From contig NZ_CDDD01000049.1 in NCBI RefSeq assembly GCF_000820165.1, positions 62,001 to 126,000 of the forward strand: a stretch of DNA of 64,000 nt, written 5' to 3'. The translations under genes were made by a program, and so were the position numbers. Positions 26,276 through 36,372 of this stretch are shown here, in pieces; the stretch's first letter is position 1, and the number at the start of each line of letters is the position of its first letter. This DNA is from Aeromonas taiwanensis (lineage in GTDB: Bacteria > Pseudomonadota > Gammaproteobacteria > Enterobacterales > Aeromonadaceae). The notes beneath the pieces were generated by a model. That model had not been told where the DNA came from. It made no database searches and worked only from the letters and a program-made list of their open reading frames with translations.

Positions 26276-27487
26276 ATGCGCATCACCACCAACATGATCT
26301 ATGACCGCAACCTGGCCACCATGAGCAAGGTCAGCGAACGCCAGAACACGGCCTACAACCAGCTGATGACGGGGGACAAGTTCACCCGCTCCGGCGAGGA
26401 TCCCTCCGGCATGAGCCAGAAGATGGCGCTCACCAAGGAGATCGACCTCTTCAAGCAGTACGGCGTCAATGGCAGCCTGCTGGAGAACAGCCTGGGCCAC
26501 GAGGATACGGTGCTCACCTCCCTCAACAGCGCCATGCTGAGCGCCCAGACCCTGATCCAGAAGGCGAACAACTCCGCCATGGGCGCCGAAGAGCGCAGCG
26601 CCATCGCAAGCGAGCTGGAGGGGCTGCAAAAACAGATGTTCGATCTGATGAACAGCAAGAACTCCCAGGGGGAGTTCATCTTCGGCGGCAACCAGAGCAA
26701 GACCCAGCCCTTCGTCAAGGACGCCAGCGGCAACTATGTGTTCCAGGGGGACACGGGCCAGCGCAGCATCCAGGTCTCTCCCACGGTCAAGGTCCCGGCC
26801 AACGACTCCGGCTTCGATCTGTTCGAGACGGTGGCCACCCGGCGCACCGCCAGCGCTGCCAGCGCCAACATCCAGGTGGGGATCGGGGATCAGGGGAACT
26901 TCGAGAGCTTCTATCGCAACAACTACGACCCGGCCACGCCGGCCAACAACCAGTACACGGTGAGCACCCTGGCGGGCCCGCCGGATACCTACGAGATCAC
27001 GGACGGCGGCGGCAACCTGCTGCAGAGCGGCGACTATGTGGCGGGCAACAAGATAGCCTTCAACGGGCTGGAGCTGACCCTGGACCTGCCAGCCGGGGGG
27101 GCGAACCAGACCTTCGCGCTGGACACCCCGAAAAACGACAACGTGCTCAATGGCATGTCCGACTTCATCTCGGCCCTGCGCGACCCCGCGCTCCCGGCAA
27201 GCGACTTCCAGTTGGCGGTGGCCGATGCGACGACCCATATGAATAACGCCAGAACCAAGGTGGACAGGGCGCAGGGGGAGGTGGGCAGCCGGCTCAACAG
27301 CCTGGAACAGGTGATGAGTTCCAATGACGGGCTAAGCACCCTGAACCAGCAGGCGCGGGCCAAGGTCTCGGAGGCCGACATGTACGAGGTGATCGCGACC
27401 CTCTCCAAGGAGGATGCGGCCATGAGCGCCTCCCAGCTCGCCTTCAGCAAGATAAGCAAGCTGACCCTGTTCGACTATATCCGCTGA
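26276..27487 (+). CDS. flgL: FlgL, hook-filament junction protein 3
   Basis: A 403-residue flagellin-like protein with the N-terminal MRITTNMIYDRNLATMSKVSERQNTAYNQ and the C-terminal coiled segment ending LAFSKISKLTLFDYIR. It is the last axial junction before the filament. It is co-transcribed with flgK (3-bp gap). No flagellin gene follows; the cluster ends here and a 469-bp leader for mgtE begins. Confidence 0.95.
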   Translation: MRITTNMIYDRNLATMSKVSERQNTAYNQLMTGDKFTRSGEDPSGMSQKMALTKEIDLFKQYGVNGSLLENSLGHEDTVLTSLNSAMLSAQTLIQKANNSAMGAEERSAIASELEGLQKQMFDLMNSKNSQGEFIFGGNQSKTQPFVKDASGNYVFQGDTGQRSIQVSPTVKVPANDSGFDLFETVATRRTASAASANIQVGIGDQGNFESFYRNNYDPATPANNQYTVSTLAGPPDTYEITDGGGNLLQSGDYVAGNKIAFNGLELTLDLPAGGANQTFALDTPKNDNVLNGMSDFISALRDPALPASDFQLAVADATTHMNNARTKVDRAQGEVGSRLNSLEQVMSSNDGLSTLNQQARAKVSEADMYEVIATLSKEDAAMSASQLAFSKISKLTLFDYIR

Positions 27488-27664
27488 TATCTGCCGTTGA
27501 CCGCCCGCTCCCTCGTGGCCCTGGCCCGGGGGAGCACACTTTTCATCCCCAGCCAGCCTCCAGCCCAAATTGTAACAACCCGTTGCCAGGGGCCGAACCG
27601 CCTTGACGTCATAGGCCCGGGCGCCGATGATGCCGACCGCACGGCACGCCGTGCGCATCATTCG

Positions 27665-27825
27665 CAGCATCTCGTTAGGCGAGGCTCCTGCATAAACACA
27701 GGCCACTGATCTCACGACGTCCAGAGACGCCCAAGATCAGGACAGTTTTCATCGGATTAAGGTGTCAACCCAAGTGGCTTCCGGTATGCCGGATACGTTA
27801 TGCAGTGCTAAAGCTGGTACGTGGG
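27665..27825 (+). ncRNA. M-box (ykoK-type) magnesium riboswitch in the mgtE leader
   Basis: The leader contains the conserved M-box blocks in the right order: CGTTAGGCGAGGCTCCTG at 27673-27690, GACGTCCAGAGACGCC near 27716, TTAAGGTGTCAACCCAAGTGG near 27757, and TATGCAGTGCTAAAGC near 27800. These match, from memory, the ykoK leader consensus (GUUAGGUGAGGCUCCU ... AUACAGUGCUAAAGCUC). M-boxes bind several Mg2+ ions and shut off downstream transporter genes; here that gene is mgtE. The boundaries are approximate. Confidence 0.85.
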
Positions 27826-27897
27826 GATGAAAACACGCCGGACGGCGTCATTTCCTGCCTGTTACTCGTCAATCAAATTGCTGTTTTCTTGCAAACG

Positions 27898-27937
27898 GCA
27901 GCCGGTATGACCGGCTGCTCCCGGGCCCGACCCGGGA
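27898..27937 (+). promoter_or_regulatory. Tandem hairpins between the M-box and mgtE
   Basis: GCAGCCGGT-ATG-ACCGGCTGC (27898-27918) is followed directly by TCCCGGG-CCCGA-CCCGGGA (27919-27937). A third repeat, ATCACA/TGTGAT (27937-27942 and 27953-27958), brackets the ribosome site and overlaps the start codon. They may be the riboswitch expression platform. Confidence 0.5.
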
Positions 27938-27956
27938 TCACATGAGGACATCTGTG

Positions 27957-29300
27957 ATGAAGAAAACACACACCCTGCTCAACCGTCATCAACTGCTCGA
28001 CCCTGCCGCCCTGCGGGGTTGGCTTGCACACAACCAGGATCCGGTGGCCCGCGCCGATCAGCTTCTGGTCCTGCGTCCGGAAGAGCTCAACTGCATCTTC
28101 GATACCCTGCCCGAGCGCGAAGGAGCGGCCTTGCTAGGCTCCCTGCCTGCGGCGTGTGCGGGCCAGCTGCTGCTCAGGCTCCATGGCAGCATCGTCGGGG
28201 TCCTGCAGGGCGCTATCGCTCGTCGCGACCTGCTGACCATGCTGCGCAGGCTCGATGAGCACGATCGCAAGACCCTGCTCGCCCGTCTGCCCGATCCGGC
28301 AAGGCGCATCTTCCTGTCGCTGCTGGCCTGGCCGGGCGAGTCGGTGGGGGCCAACATGCGTCATGAATACCTTTCTGTGACAGAGGGGGCGACGGTGGAG
28401 AGCGCCAGGCAGCTGATCCACGGCGCCTGGGATCAGGCCCGGCTGTTCGGGCACCTCTATGTGGTGGACGACGAGGGGCGCCTGCTGGGCCACGTCTCCC
28501 TCAAGTCGCTGCTGATCGCCGATCCCCGGCAGGGGGTGGGGGAGCTGATGGACAGGGAGACGGTGCGCATCAATGCCCGGGCGGATCAGGAGCTGGCTGC
28601 CCGCCTGCTGATCGATCGCGACCTCTCCATCCTGCCGGTGGAAGATCAGGGACGTCTGGTGGGGGTCTTCCATGTGGACGATGCCGCCGACATCCTGGAG
28701 CTCGAATCCACCGAGGATGCGGAGTTGCAGGGGGGATCCTCGCCGCTGGACACGCCCTACCTGCAGGCGACCCCCTGGCAGCTATGGCGAAAGCGGGTGG
28801 GCTGGCTGCTCATCCTGTTCGTGGCGGAGGCTTACACGGGCACGGTGCTGCGGGCGTTCGAGGAGCAGCTGGAGGCGGCCATCGCGCTCGCCTTCTTCAT
28901 TCCGCTCTTGATCGGGACCGGCGGCAACAGCGGCACCCAGATCACCACCACCATAGTGCGGGCCATGGCGGTGGGGGAGGTGAGCCTGAAAAACCTCGGC
29001 ACCGTGCTCAAAAAAGAGCTCTCCACCGGCCTGCTCATCTCGGCGGCCATTGCCCTGGCCGCCTGGGTGAGAGCCTGGAGCCTGGGGGTGGGGCCCGAGA
29101 TCGGCATGGTCGTGACCCTGACCATCGTCGCCATCGTGCTGTGGAGTGCCACCGTCGCCTCGGTGATCCCCATGGTGCTGCGCCGTCTGCGCATCGACCC
29201 GGCGGTGGTCTCGGCCCCCTTCATCGCCACCCTGGTGGACGGCACCGGCCTCATCATCTACTTCGAGATAGCCAAGCTGATCCTGCCGGACCTGCAGTGA
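27957..29300 (+). CDS. mgtE: MgtE magnesium transporter
   Basis: A 447-residue protein in the MgtE layout: an N-terminal helical domain (residues ~30-130), two CBS domains (~135-255, ending VVDDEGRLLGHVSLKSL ... FHVDDAADIL), then five membrane segments with the pore motif IGTGGNSGTQ and PFIATLVDGTGLIIYF near the C-terminus. It imports Mg2+, gated by intracellular Mg2+ at the CBS part. I prefer the ATG at 27957, spaced correctly from GAGGAC, to the one at 27942 that overlaps it. Control by the upstream M-box is expected. Confidence 0.93.
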   Translation: MKKTHTLLNRHQLLDPAALRGWLAHNQDPVARADQLLVLRPEELNCIFDTLPEREGAALLGSLPAACAGQLLLRLHGSIVGVLQGAIARRDLLTMLRRLDEHDRKTLLARLPDPARRIFLSLLAWPGESVGANMRHEYLSVTEGATVESARQLIHGAWDQARLFGHLYVVDDEGRLLGHVSLKSLLIADPRQGVGELMDRETVRINARADQELAARLLIDRDLSILPVEDQGRLVGVFHVDDAADILELESTEDAELQGGSSPLDTPYLQATPWQLWRKRVGWLLILFVAEAYTGTVLRAFEEQLEAAIALAFFIPLLIGTGGNSGTQITTTIVRAMAVGEVSLKNLGTVLKKELSTGLLISAAIALAAWVRAWSLGVGPEIGMVVTLTIVAIVLWSATVASVIPMVLRRLRIDPAVVSAPFIATLVDGTGLIIYFEIAKLILPDLQ

Positions 29301-29315
29301 GACAGGCATAACGAC

Positions 29316-29341
29316 AAAAGGCAGCCATCGGCTGCCTTTTT
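29316..29341. terminator. Bidirectional terminator between mgtE and ppx
   Basis: AAAAGGCAGCC-ATC-GGCTGCCTTTT, an 11-bp stem with A-run and T-run on its flanks, serves both convergent genes. Confidence 0.9.
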
Positions 29342-29357
29342 CGTCTGGGTTTGGCCC

Positions 29358-30848
29358 TTATCCGAGCTGGAACAGCAGGGGCCAGCCCTGCTCCTGGCAG
29401 TAGCGGTGCTCCTTCTCCAGATTCTGCATCAGGAGCCGGTTCTCGTCGCACCAGTCGAGCGGCAGGGTGACCACCAGCTGATCGCCGGCGGCCTGCACGT
29501 TCCACTCGGGCAGCAGGTTGTCCTGGCGCCTGTGGTGGGCCGCCACCGCGAGGCGCAGGATGCGGATGCAGCGCAGCACCGTCTGCTCGTCGTGGTTCGG
29601 CAGGGCGGGCAGCTCGGCGAGCTTGAGCCCCTTGCGCTGGAAGCGCACCAGGGCCGCGAGCAGAGCCTGATCGTCCTGGTTGAAACCGGGCAGGTCGGTG
29701 TTTTGCAAGATATAGGCTGAGTGTTTGTGGATGCCGCTGTAGTTGATGGCGAGGCCTATCTCGTGCAGTCGCGCCGCCCAGCCGAGGATGGCGCGATAGG
29801 GCTCCTCCGGCATCTCCCAGGGGCCGCTCAGGGCATCGAACAGGGCGAGGACGCTCTGCTCCACCCGGGTGGCCTGGCGCTTGTCGATGTGATAGTGGGT
29901 GGAGAGGGCCAGGGCGGTGCGTTCGCGAATGTCGTGGTGCTGCAACCGCTCCTCGAACTCGTAGAGCAGCCCCTCGCGCAGGGCGCCGTCAGAGTACTCC
30001 ATCCGCTCGATAGGCAGGGAGGTGAAGAGCCCGAGCAGGATGGCCACGGCGGCGGCGAACACCCCCTGGCGCTCCTCGGTGAGGCCCGCCAGCTTGAGCT
30101 GGTCGACCTTCTTGTGCTTGAGCATCTCGGTTTTGAGGCGCTCCAGGCCCGCCAGGGTGATGGCGCCGTCGGTCCACTCCTCCCCCTGCAACACGTCACG
30201 CACGGTGCGAATGGAGCCGGAGCTGCCAAGGCAGCTCTGCCAGCCGAGCTTGCGGTACTGGTTGATGATGGGGGCGAGCTGGTGTTGGGCCTCCAGCACG
30301 GCACCGTTGAAGGCCTTCTCGCTCAGCTTGCCGTTGGGGAAGAAGCTCTGGGTGAAGCTGACGCAGCCCATCTTGCGGCTGGTGAGGGCCTTGGGCTCGA
30401 ACCCCTCGCCGATGATGAGCTCGGTGCTGCCACCGCCGATGTCCACCACCAGCACCTGGCCCTCAATGTGCTGGGTATGGGCGACCCCCTGATAGATGAG
30501 GCGCGCCTCCTCCTGGCCGCTGATGATCTCGATGGGGTGGTTGAGCACCTTGGCCGCCTCGCTCACGAAGGCGCGGGCGTTGCTGGCGCGGCGCAGTGTG
30601 TAGGTGCCTGCGATGCGGATCTGATCCGGCTTGATGTTGGTCAGGCGCTCGGCAAACAGGGCGAGGCAGTCGAGGCCACGGGCCATGGCCTCCTCCGACA
30701 TGCGGCGCTGCTCGTCCATCCCTTCCGCGAGGCGCACCCGCTCCTTGATGCGATCGACGATCTGCATCCGCCCCTCGTTGAGGCGGGCGATGACCATGTG
30801 GAAGCTGTTCGACCCCAGATCGACAGCGGCGTACAGACTATTGTCCAT
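29358..30848 (-). CDS. ppx: Exopolyphosphatase
   Basis: A 496-residue Ppx/GppA phosphatase. The ASKHA-type N-terminal half has [16 protein letters not shown] and [16 protein letters not shown]; the C-terminal half is the HD-like helical domain ([25 protein letters not shown]). It removes terminal phosphate from polyphosphate. Its ATG overlaps the end of ppk by 11 bp, so synthesis and breakdown enzymes are made from one mRNA, as in E. coli. The PhoB box upstream of ppk probably controls both. Confidence 0.96.
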   Translation of the reverse strand: MDNSLYAAVDLGSNSFHMVIARLNEGRMQIVDRIKERVRLAEGMDEQRRMSEEAMARGLDCLALFAERLTNIKPDQIRIAGTYTLRRASNARAFVSEAAKVLNHPIEIISGQEEARLIYQGVAHTQHIEGQVLVVDIGGGSTELIIGEGFEPKALTSRKMGCVSFTQSFFPNGKLSEKAFNGAVLEAQHQLAPIINQYRKLGWQSCLGSSGSIRTVRDVLQGEEWTDGAITLAGLERLKTEMLKHKKVDQLKLAGLTEERQGVFAAAVAILLGLFTSLPIERMEYSDGALREGLLYEFEERLQHHDIRERTALALSTHYHIDKRQATRVEQSVLALFDALSGPWEMPEEPYRAILGWAARLHEIGLAINYSGIHKHSAYILQNTDLPGFNQDDQALLAALVRFQRKGLKLAELPALPNHDEQTVLRCIRILRLAVAAHHRRQDNLLPEWNVQAAGDQLVVTLPLDWCDENRLLMQNLEKEHRYCQEQGWPLLFQLG

Positions 30849-32907
30849 GGTGTGACTCTATGCGTTTGAGGTAGTCGTAAATCGCGACCTGGGAACGGAC
30901 CTTGCGGCGGTTGCCCCGCTTCACGTACTCGTTCTTCTGGTCTGCATCGATGACCCGTGCCTTGCAGGTGTCCCCCAGCTGCAGCTCGAGAATGTCGAGG
31001 ATGCGCTGCTTGAGCCGCTCGTCATAGATGGGGGTGCCCACCTCGATGCGGCCGTCGATGTTGCGGCTCATCCAGTCGGCGCTGGAGATGTAGAGCTGGG
31101 GGTTGCCCTTGTTGTGGAACACCATGACTCGCGGGTGCTCGAGGAAGCGGTCGATGATGCTGATGACCCGGATGTTGTCGCTAAGACCCGGCACCCCGGG
31201 GCGCAGGGCGCACATGCCGCGGATGATCATCTGGATGGGCACCCCGGCCTGACCGGCGGCATAGAGCCGGTTGATGAGGTCCCTGTCCACCAGGTTGTTG
31301 ATCTTGAGGGTAATGCCGCTGGGCTGCCCCGCCTTGGCGTTGGCCAGTTCGTTGTCGATGAGGCGATAGAGCTGGCGCCGGCTGTTGATGGGGGAGACCA
31401 GCAGGTGGTTGAACTTGTAGCGCCGGTACGGGTATTCGATGTACTCGAACACGCTCTCCACCTCGGCGGTGATGTCCGGGTGGCGGGTCAGCAGGGAGAA
31501 GTCGGTGTAGATCTTGGCGGTCTTCTCGTTGAAGTTGCCGGTTCCGATGTGGGCGTAGCGCACCGCCTCGCCGTTCTCGTGGCGGGTAATGAGGCAGAGC
31601 TTGGAGTGGATCTTGAGGCTCGGCACCCCGAACACCACCTTGACCCCCGCATCGGTCAGGATATTGGCCCAGTCGATGTTGGCCGCCTCGTCGAAGCGGG
31701 CGCGCAGCTCCACCACCACAGTCACCTTCTTGCCGTTGTTGGCAGCGTCGATGAGGGAGTGGATGATCCGCGATTTCTTGGCGACCCGGTAGATATTGAT
31801 GCGAATGGCGCTGACCGCCGGATCGAACGCCGCCTGGCGCACCAGCTCCGTGAAGTGGTGGAACTTGTGGTACGGGTAGTAGAGCAAGATGTCCTGTTTG
31901 GTGATGGCGTCGAAGGCGTTGACGAAGCCGTCGAAGTCGCGGCAGTCCAGCGCCGGCAGCTTGGGGTTTTCCAGGTAATCCCGGCCCACGTTGGGGAAGC
32001 CGATGAAATCCTTGAAGTTGTGATAGCGCCCGCCCGGCATGATGGCGTCGTAGGAGCTGATCTGCAGCTTGAGCTTCAGGAAGCTTATCATGGCCGCGGG
32101 CATCTCCCGCTCGTAGACGAAGCGCACCGGCATGGCGGTGAGGCGCTGCTTCAGGCCATCACTCATCTTGTCCACCAGGCTGAGGTCCAGCTGGTCGGAG
32201 AGATCGTATTCGGCATCCCGGGTCAGCTTGACTGCATAGGCCGCAATCTCGTCGTAGTCGAAGAAGCCCTTGAAGATCTCGTCGAGACAGAAGCGGATGA
32301 CGTTGTCCAGGATGATGATCTGCTTCTTGCGGCGCGTGCCCTCCGGCGGCAGCTGGAAGAAGCGGGGCAGATCGTCGGTCGGCACCTCCACCAGGGCGTA
32401 CTGGATCACCTGGCCGTTCTTCTTCATCTCGATGGCGAGGTAGGTGTGCTCGTCTTTCAGGAACTTGACCGGGTTGACCTCCTTGTTGAGGAGGATGGGG
32501 ATGATGTGCCGCAGCACCTTTTCCCGGAAGAAGACCCGCAACCACTGCTGGATGGACTCGGAGAGCTGGTTCTCGTTGACCAGGAAGATGTTGTGGCGGG
32601 CGAGGGCGAGCAGCAGCTCCTTGTAAGTGTTGTCGAATGCCTCGCCGAGGGCCATCACCTTCTGCTGGATGGCCCGCAGCAGCACCTTGGCCTCGTCGTC
32701 GCCGCCGTGCACCTCGTTGATGAGGATGCGGCGCTTGACGTCCGAGACCCGTACCTTGAAAAACTCGTCCTGGTTGGAGGAGAAGATCCCGAGGAAGCGG
32801 ACCCGCTCGATGAGGGGGACCGTCTTGTCCATGGCTTCTTGCAACACCCGTTCATTGAATGAGAGCCAGCTAAGCTCTTTCTCTTCATACTGCTTGTCGG
32901 TGCTCAT
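30838..32907 (-). CDS. ppk: Polyphosphate kinase 1
   Basis: A 689-residue protein, close to the E. coli length. The order of domains is N-terminal helical, head, and two phospholipase D-like C-terminal domains. The autophosphorylated His434 lies in [11 protein letters not shown], one residue from the E. coli position 435, and the second catalytic region is [20 protein letters not shown]. It makes polyphosphate from ATP. It heads the ppk-ppx operon and has a near-consensus PhoB box upstream, so it is predicted to be induced by phosphate starvation. Confidence 0.97.
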   Translation of the reverse strand: MSTDKQYEEKELSWLSFNERVLQEAMDKTVPLIERVRFLGIFSSNQDEFFKVRVSDVKRRILINEVHGGDDEAKVLLRAIQQKVMALGEAFDNTYKELLLALARHNIFLVNENQLSESIQQWLRVFFREKVLRHIIPILLNKEVNPVKFLKDEHTYLAIEMKKNGQVIQYALVEVPTDDLPRFFQLPPEGTRRKKQIIILDNVIRFCLDEIFKGFFDYDEIAAYAVKLTRDAEYDLSDQLDLSLVDKMSDGLKQRLTAMPVRFVYEREMPAAMISFLKLKLQISSYDAIMPGGRYHNFKDFIGFPNVGRDYLENPKLPALDCRDFDGFVNAFDAITKQDILLYYPYHKFHHFTELVRQAAFDPAVSAIRINIYRVAKKSRIIHSLIDAANNGKKVTVVVELRARFDEAANIDWANILTDAGVKVVFGVPSLKIHSKLCLITRHENGEAVRYAHIGTGNFNEKTAKIYTDFSLLTRHPDITAEVESVFEYIEYPYRRYKFNHLLVSPINSRRQLYRLIDNELANAKAGQPSGITLKINNLVDRDLINRLYAAGQAGVPIQMIIRGMCALRPGVPGLSDNIRVISIIDRFLEHPRVMVFHNKGNPQLYISSADWMSRNIDGRIEVGTPIYDERLKQRILDILELQLGDTCKARVIDADQKNEYVKRGNRRKVRSQVAIYDYLKRIESHHGQ

Positions 32908-32943
32908 CTGGTTCCTCTGTGCTCTGATTGCGTCTGCGCGGAA

Positions 32944-32977
32944 GTTATGGCGTCAAACCATGACGGATTTATGACAG
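32944..32977 (-). promoter_or_regulatory. PhoB box and -10 for ppk-ppx
   Basis: On the minus strand CTGTCATAAATCCGTCAT (32977-32960) differs from the Pho box CTGTCATAWAWCTGTCAY at one defined base. A -10-like CATAAC (32949-32944) lies 10 bp downstream, the spacing used when PhoB replaces the -35. The ppk start is 36 bp further on. Confidence 0.82.
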
Positions 32978-32983
32978 TCAGCG

Positions 32984-33496
32984 CTATTCGCTCAGGTCCT
33001 GATCGATGTCGACCACCAGGTCGTCGGAGAGGGACTCCAGGGCGGTGACGAGATCGTCCAGTGCCACCTGCGGCGGCAGGGCCACCAGGGCATGGGCATA
33101 GAAGAGGGGGGCGCCGGAGTGGGGCGCGGGTTCGCAGCCCGTGGTGAGGTCGGCGACGTTGACGTTGAGCTGGCGCAGTATGCTGGCCACCTCGTGGACG
33201 ATGCCCGGCCTGTCGTTGCCGGTGACGCTCAGCATCACCTGACAGGCCGGTTCCGGGCTGAGCTGGCCTTCGGCGAAACTGACGGTGAGACCGGGCAGCA
33301 TCACCAGCGCCTCGCACAGGCTGCGGTAGTGTTCGTCGGGGACGGCGACATGCAGGATGCCGGCGAATTGCCCTGCCAGTTCACTCATGGAGCTCGCCAG
33401 CCAGTTACCCTGCTGTCGGGTGATGGTGTCCGCCAGGCTCTCGACGATACCGGGCTTGTCTGCGCCGATCACGGTGACGACCAATTGCTTTTGCAT
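32984..33496 (-). CDS. gcvR: GcvR-like protein with two ACT domains
   Basis: A 170-residue cytoplasmic protein made of two ACT domains: residues 1-80 (LVVTVIGADKPGIVESLADTI) and 85-165 (QVMLSVTGNDRPGIVHEVASILRQLNVNVADL). This is the layout of GcvR, which antagonises GcvA at the glycine cleavage operon when glycine is absent. No DNA-binding domain is present, consistent with action through a partner. It precedes ppk on the same strand, but the PhoB promoter lies in the gap between them. Confidence 0.8.
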   Translation of the reverse strand: MQKQLVVTVIGADKPGIVESLADTITRQQGNWLASSMSELAGQFAGILHVAVPDEHYRSLCEALVMLPGLTVSFAEGQLSPEPACQVMLSVTGNDRPGIVHEVASILRQLNVNVADLTTGCEPAPHSGAPLFYAHALVALPPQVALDDLVTALESLSDDLVVDIDQDLSE

Positions 33497-33754
33497 CCTG
33501 CTCTCCTTGAATGGGCTGCTTGGGGTCTGTTGACGTCTGGGGACGACCGCGCGTGGGCCAAACGTCCATGGGCTCTAGCATTGTGCCTGCTGTGACAGGC
33601 CAGATGAAGCCCGCCCCGCGCAAATTTAGTGAAAAAACGCGAATGCCGGAGTGGCGTCGATTTCCGCTCTGCCTGAGGCGCGTCCCCCGTGGTAGAGTGT
33701 GGCCCCTTCGTGTTGGTTTGAGCTGAATATGTCTTGTGAACGGGATGTGCGTGT

Positions 33755-34642
33755 ATGAATAGCCTCGTCGTATCGGGATCCGTGTTGTTGGTGCTGCTCC
33801 TGCTGGTGATCGTCTGGCGTCGGGGCAAAGAGAACAGGGCCGAGCCCTATGAGTTGCAGGAAACCTTGCTGAGCCCTGCCGAGCGCACCTTCCTCGGCGC
33901 GCTGGATCAGGCCGTGGGCGACCAGGCGCGGGTCTTTGCCAAGGTGCGCGCTTCCCTGGTGCTGACGCCGGAGGCACGCCTGGGCAAGGGCAAGCGGCAG
34001 CAGGCGCTTGGCAAGATTGGCGAGAGGCACTTCGACTACCTGCTCTGCCATCCGGCGGATCTCTCCTTCCTCTGCGCCGTCGAACTCGATGAGAGCGGCC
34101 ACCGCCATCAGAAACGCAGCAAGGGGCGGGATCTTTTCCTCAAGGCCGCCTGCGATGGTGCGGGTCTGCCGTTGCTGCAGATCCCGGCTGGCAGCCATTA
34201 TGATGTGGAGGAGCTGCGGGAGCAGCTGCTGCCCCTGCTGACAAGGGCGAGCGCCCCGTCGGAGGATCTGCTTCCGGGGGAGCGCCGCGAGCCGACCTTC
34301 AGTCCATTGCTTCTCGATGGGGTGGATCTCGGCGCCCCCGGGCATGGCGCGGGCATGCCACTGATGGCGTCCCCTTCAACCGTGGAGACGCCCGTGGAGC
34401 CGGAGCCCCTTGTTGCTGCTTCCCAGCTCGTGGCGCCTGAGCCCCTGCTGGTGGACAACCCCTTCCTCGACCCGGATGAGGATGATGACTCCCGGACCGA
34501 GACTCCGCACTGCCCCCGCTGCGCGGCCCCCCTGGTGGAGCGAGAGGCCAAGAAAGGCCCCCACGCCGGCCGCCTCTTCCTCGCGTGCAGCCGCTTCCCC
34601 GAGTGCCGTTACGCCGCCCCCCAGGACAGGGTCAAGCACTGA
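33755..34642 (+). CDS. Membrane-anchored DUF2726 protein with a topoisomerase-type zinc ribbon
   Basis: A 295-residue protein. Residues 4-22 (LVVSGSVLLVLLLLVIVWR) form one membrane anchor. Residues ~35-165 match DUF2726, with IGERHFDYLLC, VELDESGHRHQ and KDLFLKAACDGAGLPLL-like spacing, a fold related to nuclease-like domains. After an acidic Pro-rich linker, residues ~255-290 form a C4 zinc ribbon (CPRCAAPLVERE ... FLACSRFPECRY) of the type on bacterial topoisomerase I. A role in DNA or nucleic-acid handling at the membrane is an inference only. It is a single gene followed by a terminator. Confidence 0.75.
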   Translation: MNSLVVSGSVLLVLLLLVIVWRRGKENRAEPYELQETLLSPAERTFLGALDQAVGDQARVFAKVRASLVLTPEARLGKGKRQQALGKIGERHFDYLLCHPADLSFLCAVELDESGHRHQKRSKGRDLFLKAACDGAGLPLLQIPAGSHYDVEELREQLLPLLTRASAPSEDLLPGERREPTFSPLLLDGVDLGAPGHGAGMPLMASPSTVETPVEPEPLVAASQLVAPEPLLVDNPFLDPDEDDDSRTETPHCPRCAAPLVEREAKKGPHAGRLFLACSRFPECRYAAPQDRVKH

Positions 34643-34649
34643 TCCTGTT

Positions 34650-34677
34650 CGAGGCGCCGGTCCCTGCCGGCGCCTCG
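34650..34677 (+). terminator. Terminator after the DUF2726 gene
   Basis: CGAGGCGCCGG-TCCCTG-CCGGCGCCTCG, an 11-bp perfect stem, followed by CTTTCCCC. Confidence 0.7.
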
Positions 34678-34824
34678 CTTTCCCCCTGTAAGACTTTCGC
34701 ATGACACCGGGTTTACCGAGAGCGTGATCCCCGTCCCGCCCAGACAGGCTATAATCCGACAAGTTTTGACAATCCGCCGGAATTTTGGCACTTTGTGCCC
34801 CTCGTGGCACAGTGCATAGCTGCT

Positions 34825-34830
34825 TATAAT
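34825..34830 (+). promoter_or_regulatory. -10-like element before flrA
   Basis: A perfect TATAAT lies 42 bp before flrA in an AT-rich stretch. No good -35 stands 17 bp upstream. This fits a sigma-70 promoter for the master regulator; the start point is uncertain. Confidence 0.45.
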
Positions 34831-34872
34831 AAATAATTTAAAAACAATAACTTGGCTTCAGGTGTGAAAAAT

Positions 34873-36300
34873 ATGGATAGGATGGCTATGGGGGTGCTGC
34901 TCGTGGATGGGGATGAGCAGCGGCGTCAGCAATTGGGGACAGTGCTCTCCTTCATGGGGATACCCTGGCAGGAGGTGGTGGAGGCCGATCTCGACGTGGC
35001 CATCGACTCTTCCGGTCCGCTGCAGGGGATCCTGGCGGGCGGATTGAGCGAGCGCCCCCTCGGCGAGCTGCTGGCCGCCTACCCGCGCATCCCGTTCATC
35101 TCCCTGATGCCGGAAGACCATGGCTCAAGCAACTTCATCGGGGTGGCCGAAGCGCCTTTCACCTATGAGTCCCTGACCCGTCACCTGCACTTCTGCCAGG
35201 CGTTCATCTCCCTCCATCCCCGTCACCAGCTCCACGACAAGGGCCAGACGCTGCTGCGCCTGCTGGTGGGCAAAGGGAAGGGGATCCAGGAGGTGCGCCG
35301 TCTCATCGGCCAGGTGGCGGAGACCGACGCCAACGTGCTGATCCTGGGGGAATCCGGGACCGGCAAGGAGGTGGTGGCCCGTGCCATCCACGAGCTCTCC
35401 TCCCGAAGCGCGGGCCCCTTCGTGCCCATCAACTGCGGCGCCATTCCCGCAGAGCTCCTGGAGAGCGAGCTGTTCGGCCATGAGAAGGGGGCCTTTACCG
35501 GCGCCATCGCCGCCCGGCGCGGCCGCTTCGAGCTGGCCCAGGGGGGGACCCTCTTCCTCGACGAGATCGGCGACATGCCGCTGCCCATGCAGGTCAAGCT
35601 GCTGCGGGTGCTTCAGGAGCGCCAGTTCGATCGGGTCGGGGGAGGCAAGACGGTGCAGGCGGACGTGCGGGTGATCGCGGCGACTCACCGTGATCTGGAG
35701 GCGATGATCCGCACCCAGGCGTTTCGCGAGGATCTCTACTATCGCCTCAATGTCTTCCCCATCGAGACGCCGCCCCTGCGCGACCGTTGCGACGATATTC
35801 CGCTGCTGCTGCAGGAGCTGCTCAATCGCCATGCGGAGCAGCACAGGGGCATCATTCGCCTGACCCAGCGGGCCATGGAATCCCTGATGCAGTACCCCTG
35901 GCCCGGCAACGTGCGCGAGCTGTCGAACCTCATCGAGCGCCTGCTGATCCTCTATCCGAACCAGATCGTCGACGTGGCGGACCTGCCCGGGCGTTACCGG
36001 CTGCTGCCCTGCGAGCCCAGGGACGAACGACTGACCGAGATGGATGAGCGGGATGCCCTGGCCGCCGTGTTCCAGTCCCCCCCGGTGCTGGATCCGGGCA
36101 TCGCCATGCCCCTGCCCATGCAACTGCCCCAGGAGGGGGTCAATCTCAAGGAGATGCTGGCCGACCTCGAGGTGGAGCTGATCCGTCAGGCCCTGGAGTC
36201 CCAGGACGGGGTCGTGGCCCGCGCTGCCGACCTGCTCAGCATGCGCCGCACCACCCTGGTGGAGAAGATGAAGAAATACGGCATGAGCAAGGACAACTGA
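34873..36300 (+). CDS. flrA: FlrA, master sigma-54 activator of polar flagellar genes
   Basis: A 475-residue protein with three domains. Residues 1-120 are a FleQ-type receiver-like domain ([18 protein letters not shown]) that lacks the usual phosphoacceptor. Residues ~145-375 are the AAA+ sigma-54 interaction domain with Walker A GESGTGKE and the sigma-54 contact loop GAFTGA. The C-terminus holds a Fis-type helix-turn-helix ([22 protein letters not shown]). It starts the class II flagellar genes and, in relatives, is inhibited by c-di-GMP. ATG at 34873 follows AGGTGTGAAAAAT; the TTG at 34852 has no ribosome site. Confidence 0.93.
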   Translation: MDRMAMGVLLVDGDEQRRQQLGTVLSFMGIPWQEVVEADLDVAIDSSGPLQGILAGGLSERPLGELLAAYPRIPFISLMPEDHGSSNFIGVAEAPFTYESLTRHLHFCQAFISLHPRHQLHDKGQTLLRLLVGKGKGIQEVRRLIGQVAETDANVLILGESGTGKEVVARAIHELSSRSAGPFVPINCGAIPAELLESELFGHEKGAFTGAIAARRGRFELAQGGTLFLDEIGDMPLPMQVKLLRVLQERQFDRVGGGKTVQADVRVIAATHRDLEAMIRTQAFREDLYYRLNVFPIETPPLRDRCDDIPLLLQELLNRHAEQHRGIIRLTQRAMESLMQYPWPGNVRELSNLIERLLILYPNQIVDVADLPGRYRLLPCEPRDERLTEMDERDALAAVFQSPPVLDPGIAMPLPMQLPQEGVNLKEMLADLEVELIRQALESQDGVVARAADLLSMRRTTLVEKMKKYGMSKDN

Positions 36301-36355
36301 GGTCAATGCTTTGACACTCTGCTCTCAACGTATTGATATATAGTGTTTTATTAGC

Positions 36356-36371
36356 TGGCATGGAAATTGAA
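36356..36371 (+). promoter_or_regulatory. Candidate sigma-54 promoter for flrBC
   Basis: TGGCATGGAAATTGAA has the GG of the -24 box and TTG of the -12 box at the right spacing, but the -12 C is replaced by A. In Vibrio flrBC is transcribed by sigma-54 with FlrA, so a weak site here is plausible. Confidence 0.45.
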
Positions 36372-36372
36372 T

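Noticed and set aside
24515-27238. A 907-codon minus-strand frame across flgK-flgL.
   Set aside because: Same reason; His/Val/Gly-rich composition and no motif.
34781-34815. A sigma-54 site in TGGCACTTTGTGCC before flrA.
   Set aside because: GG and GC are 8 bases apart instead of 10; the sequence is better explained as a small hairpin.
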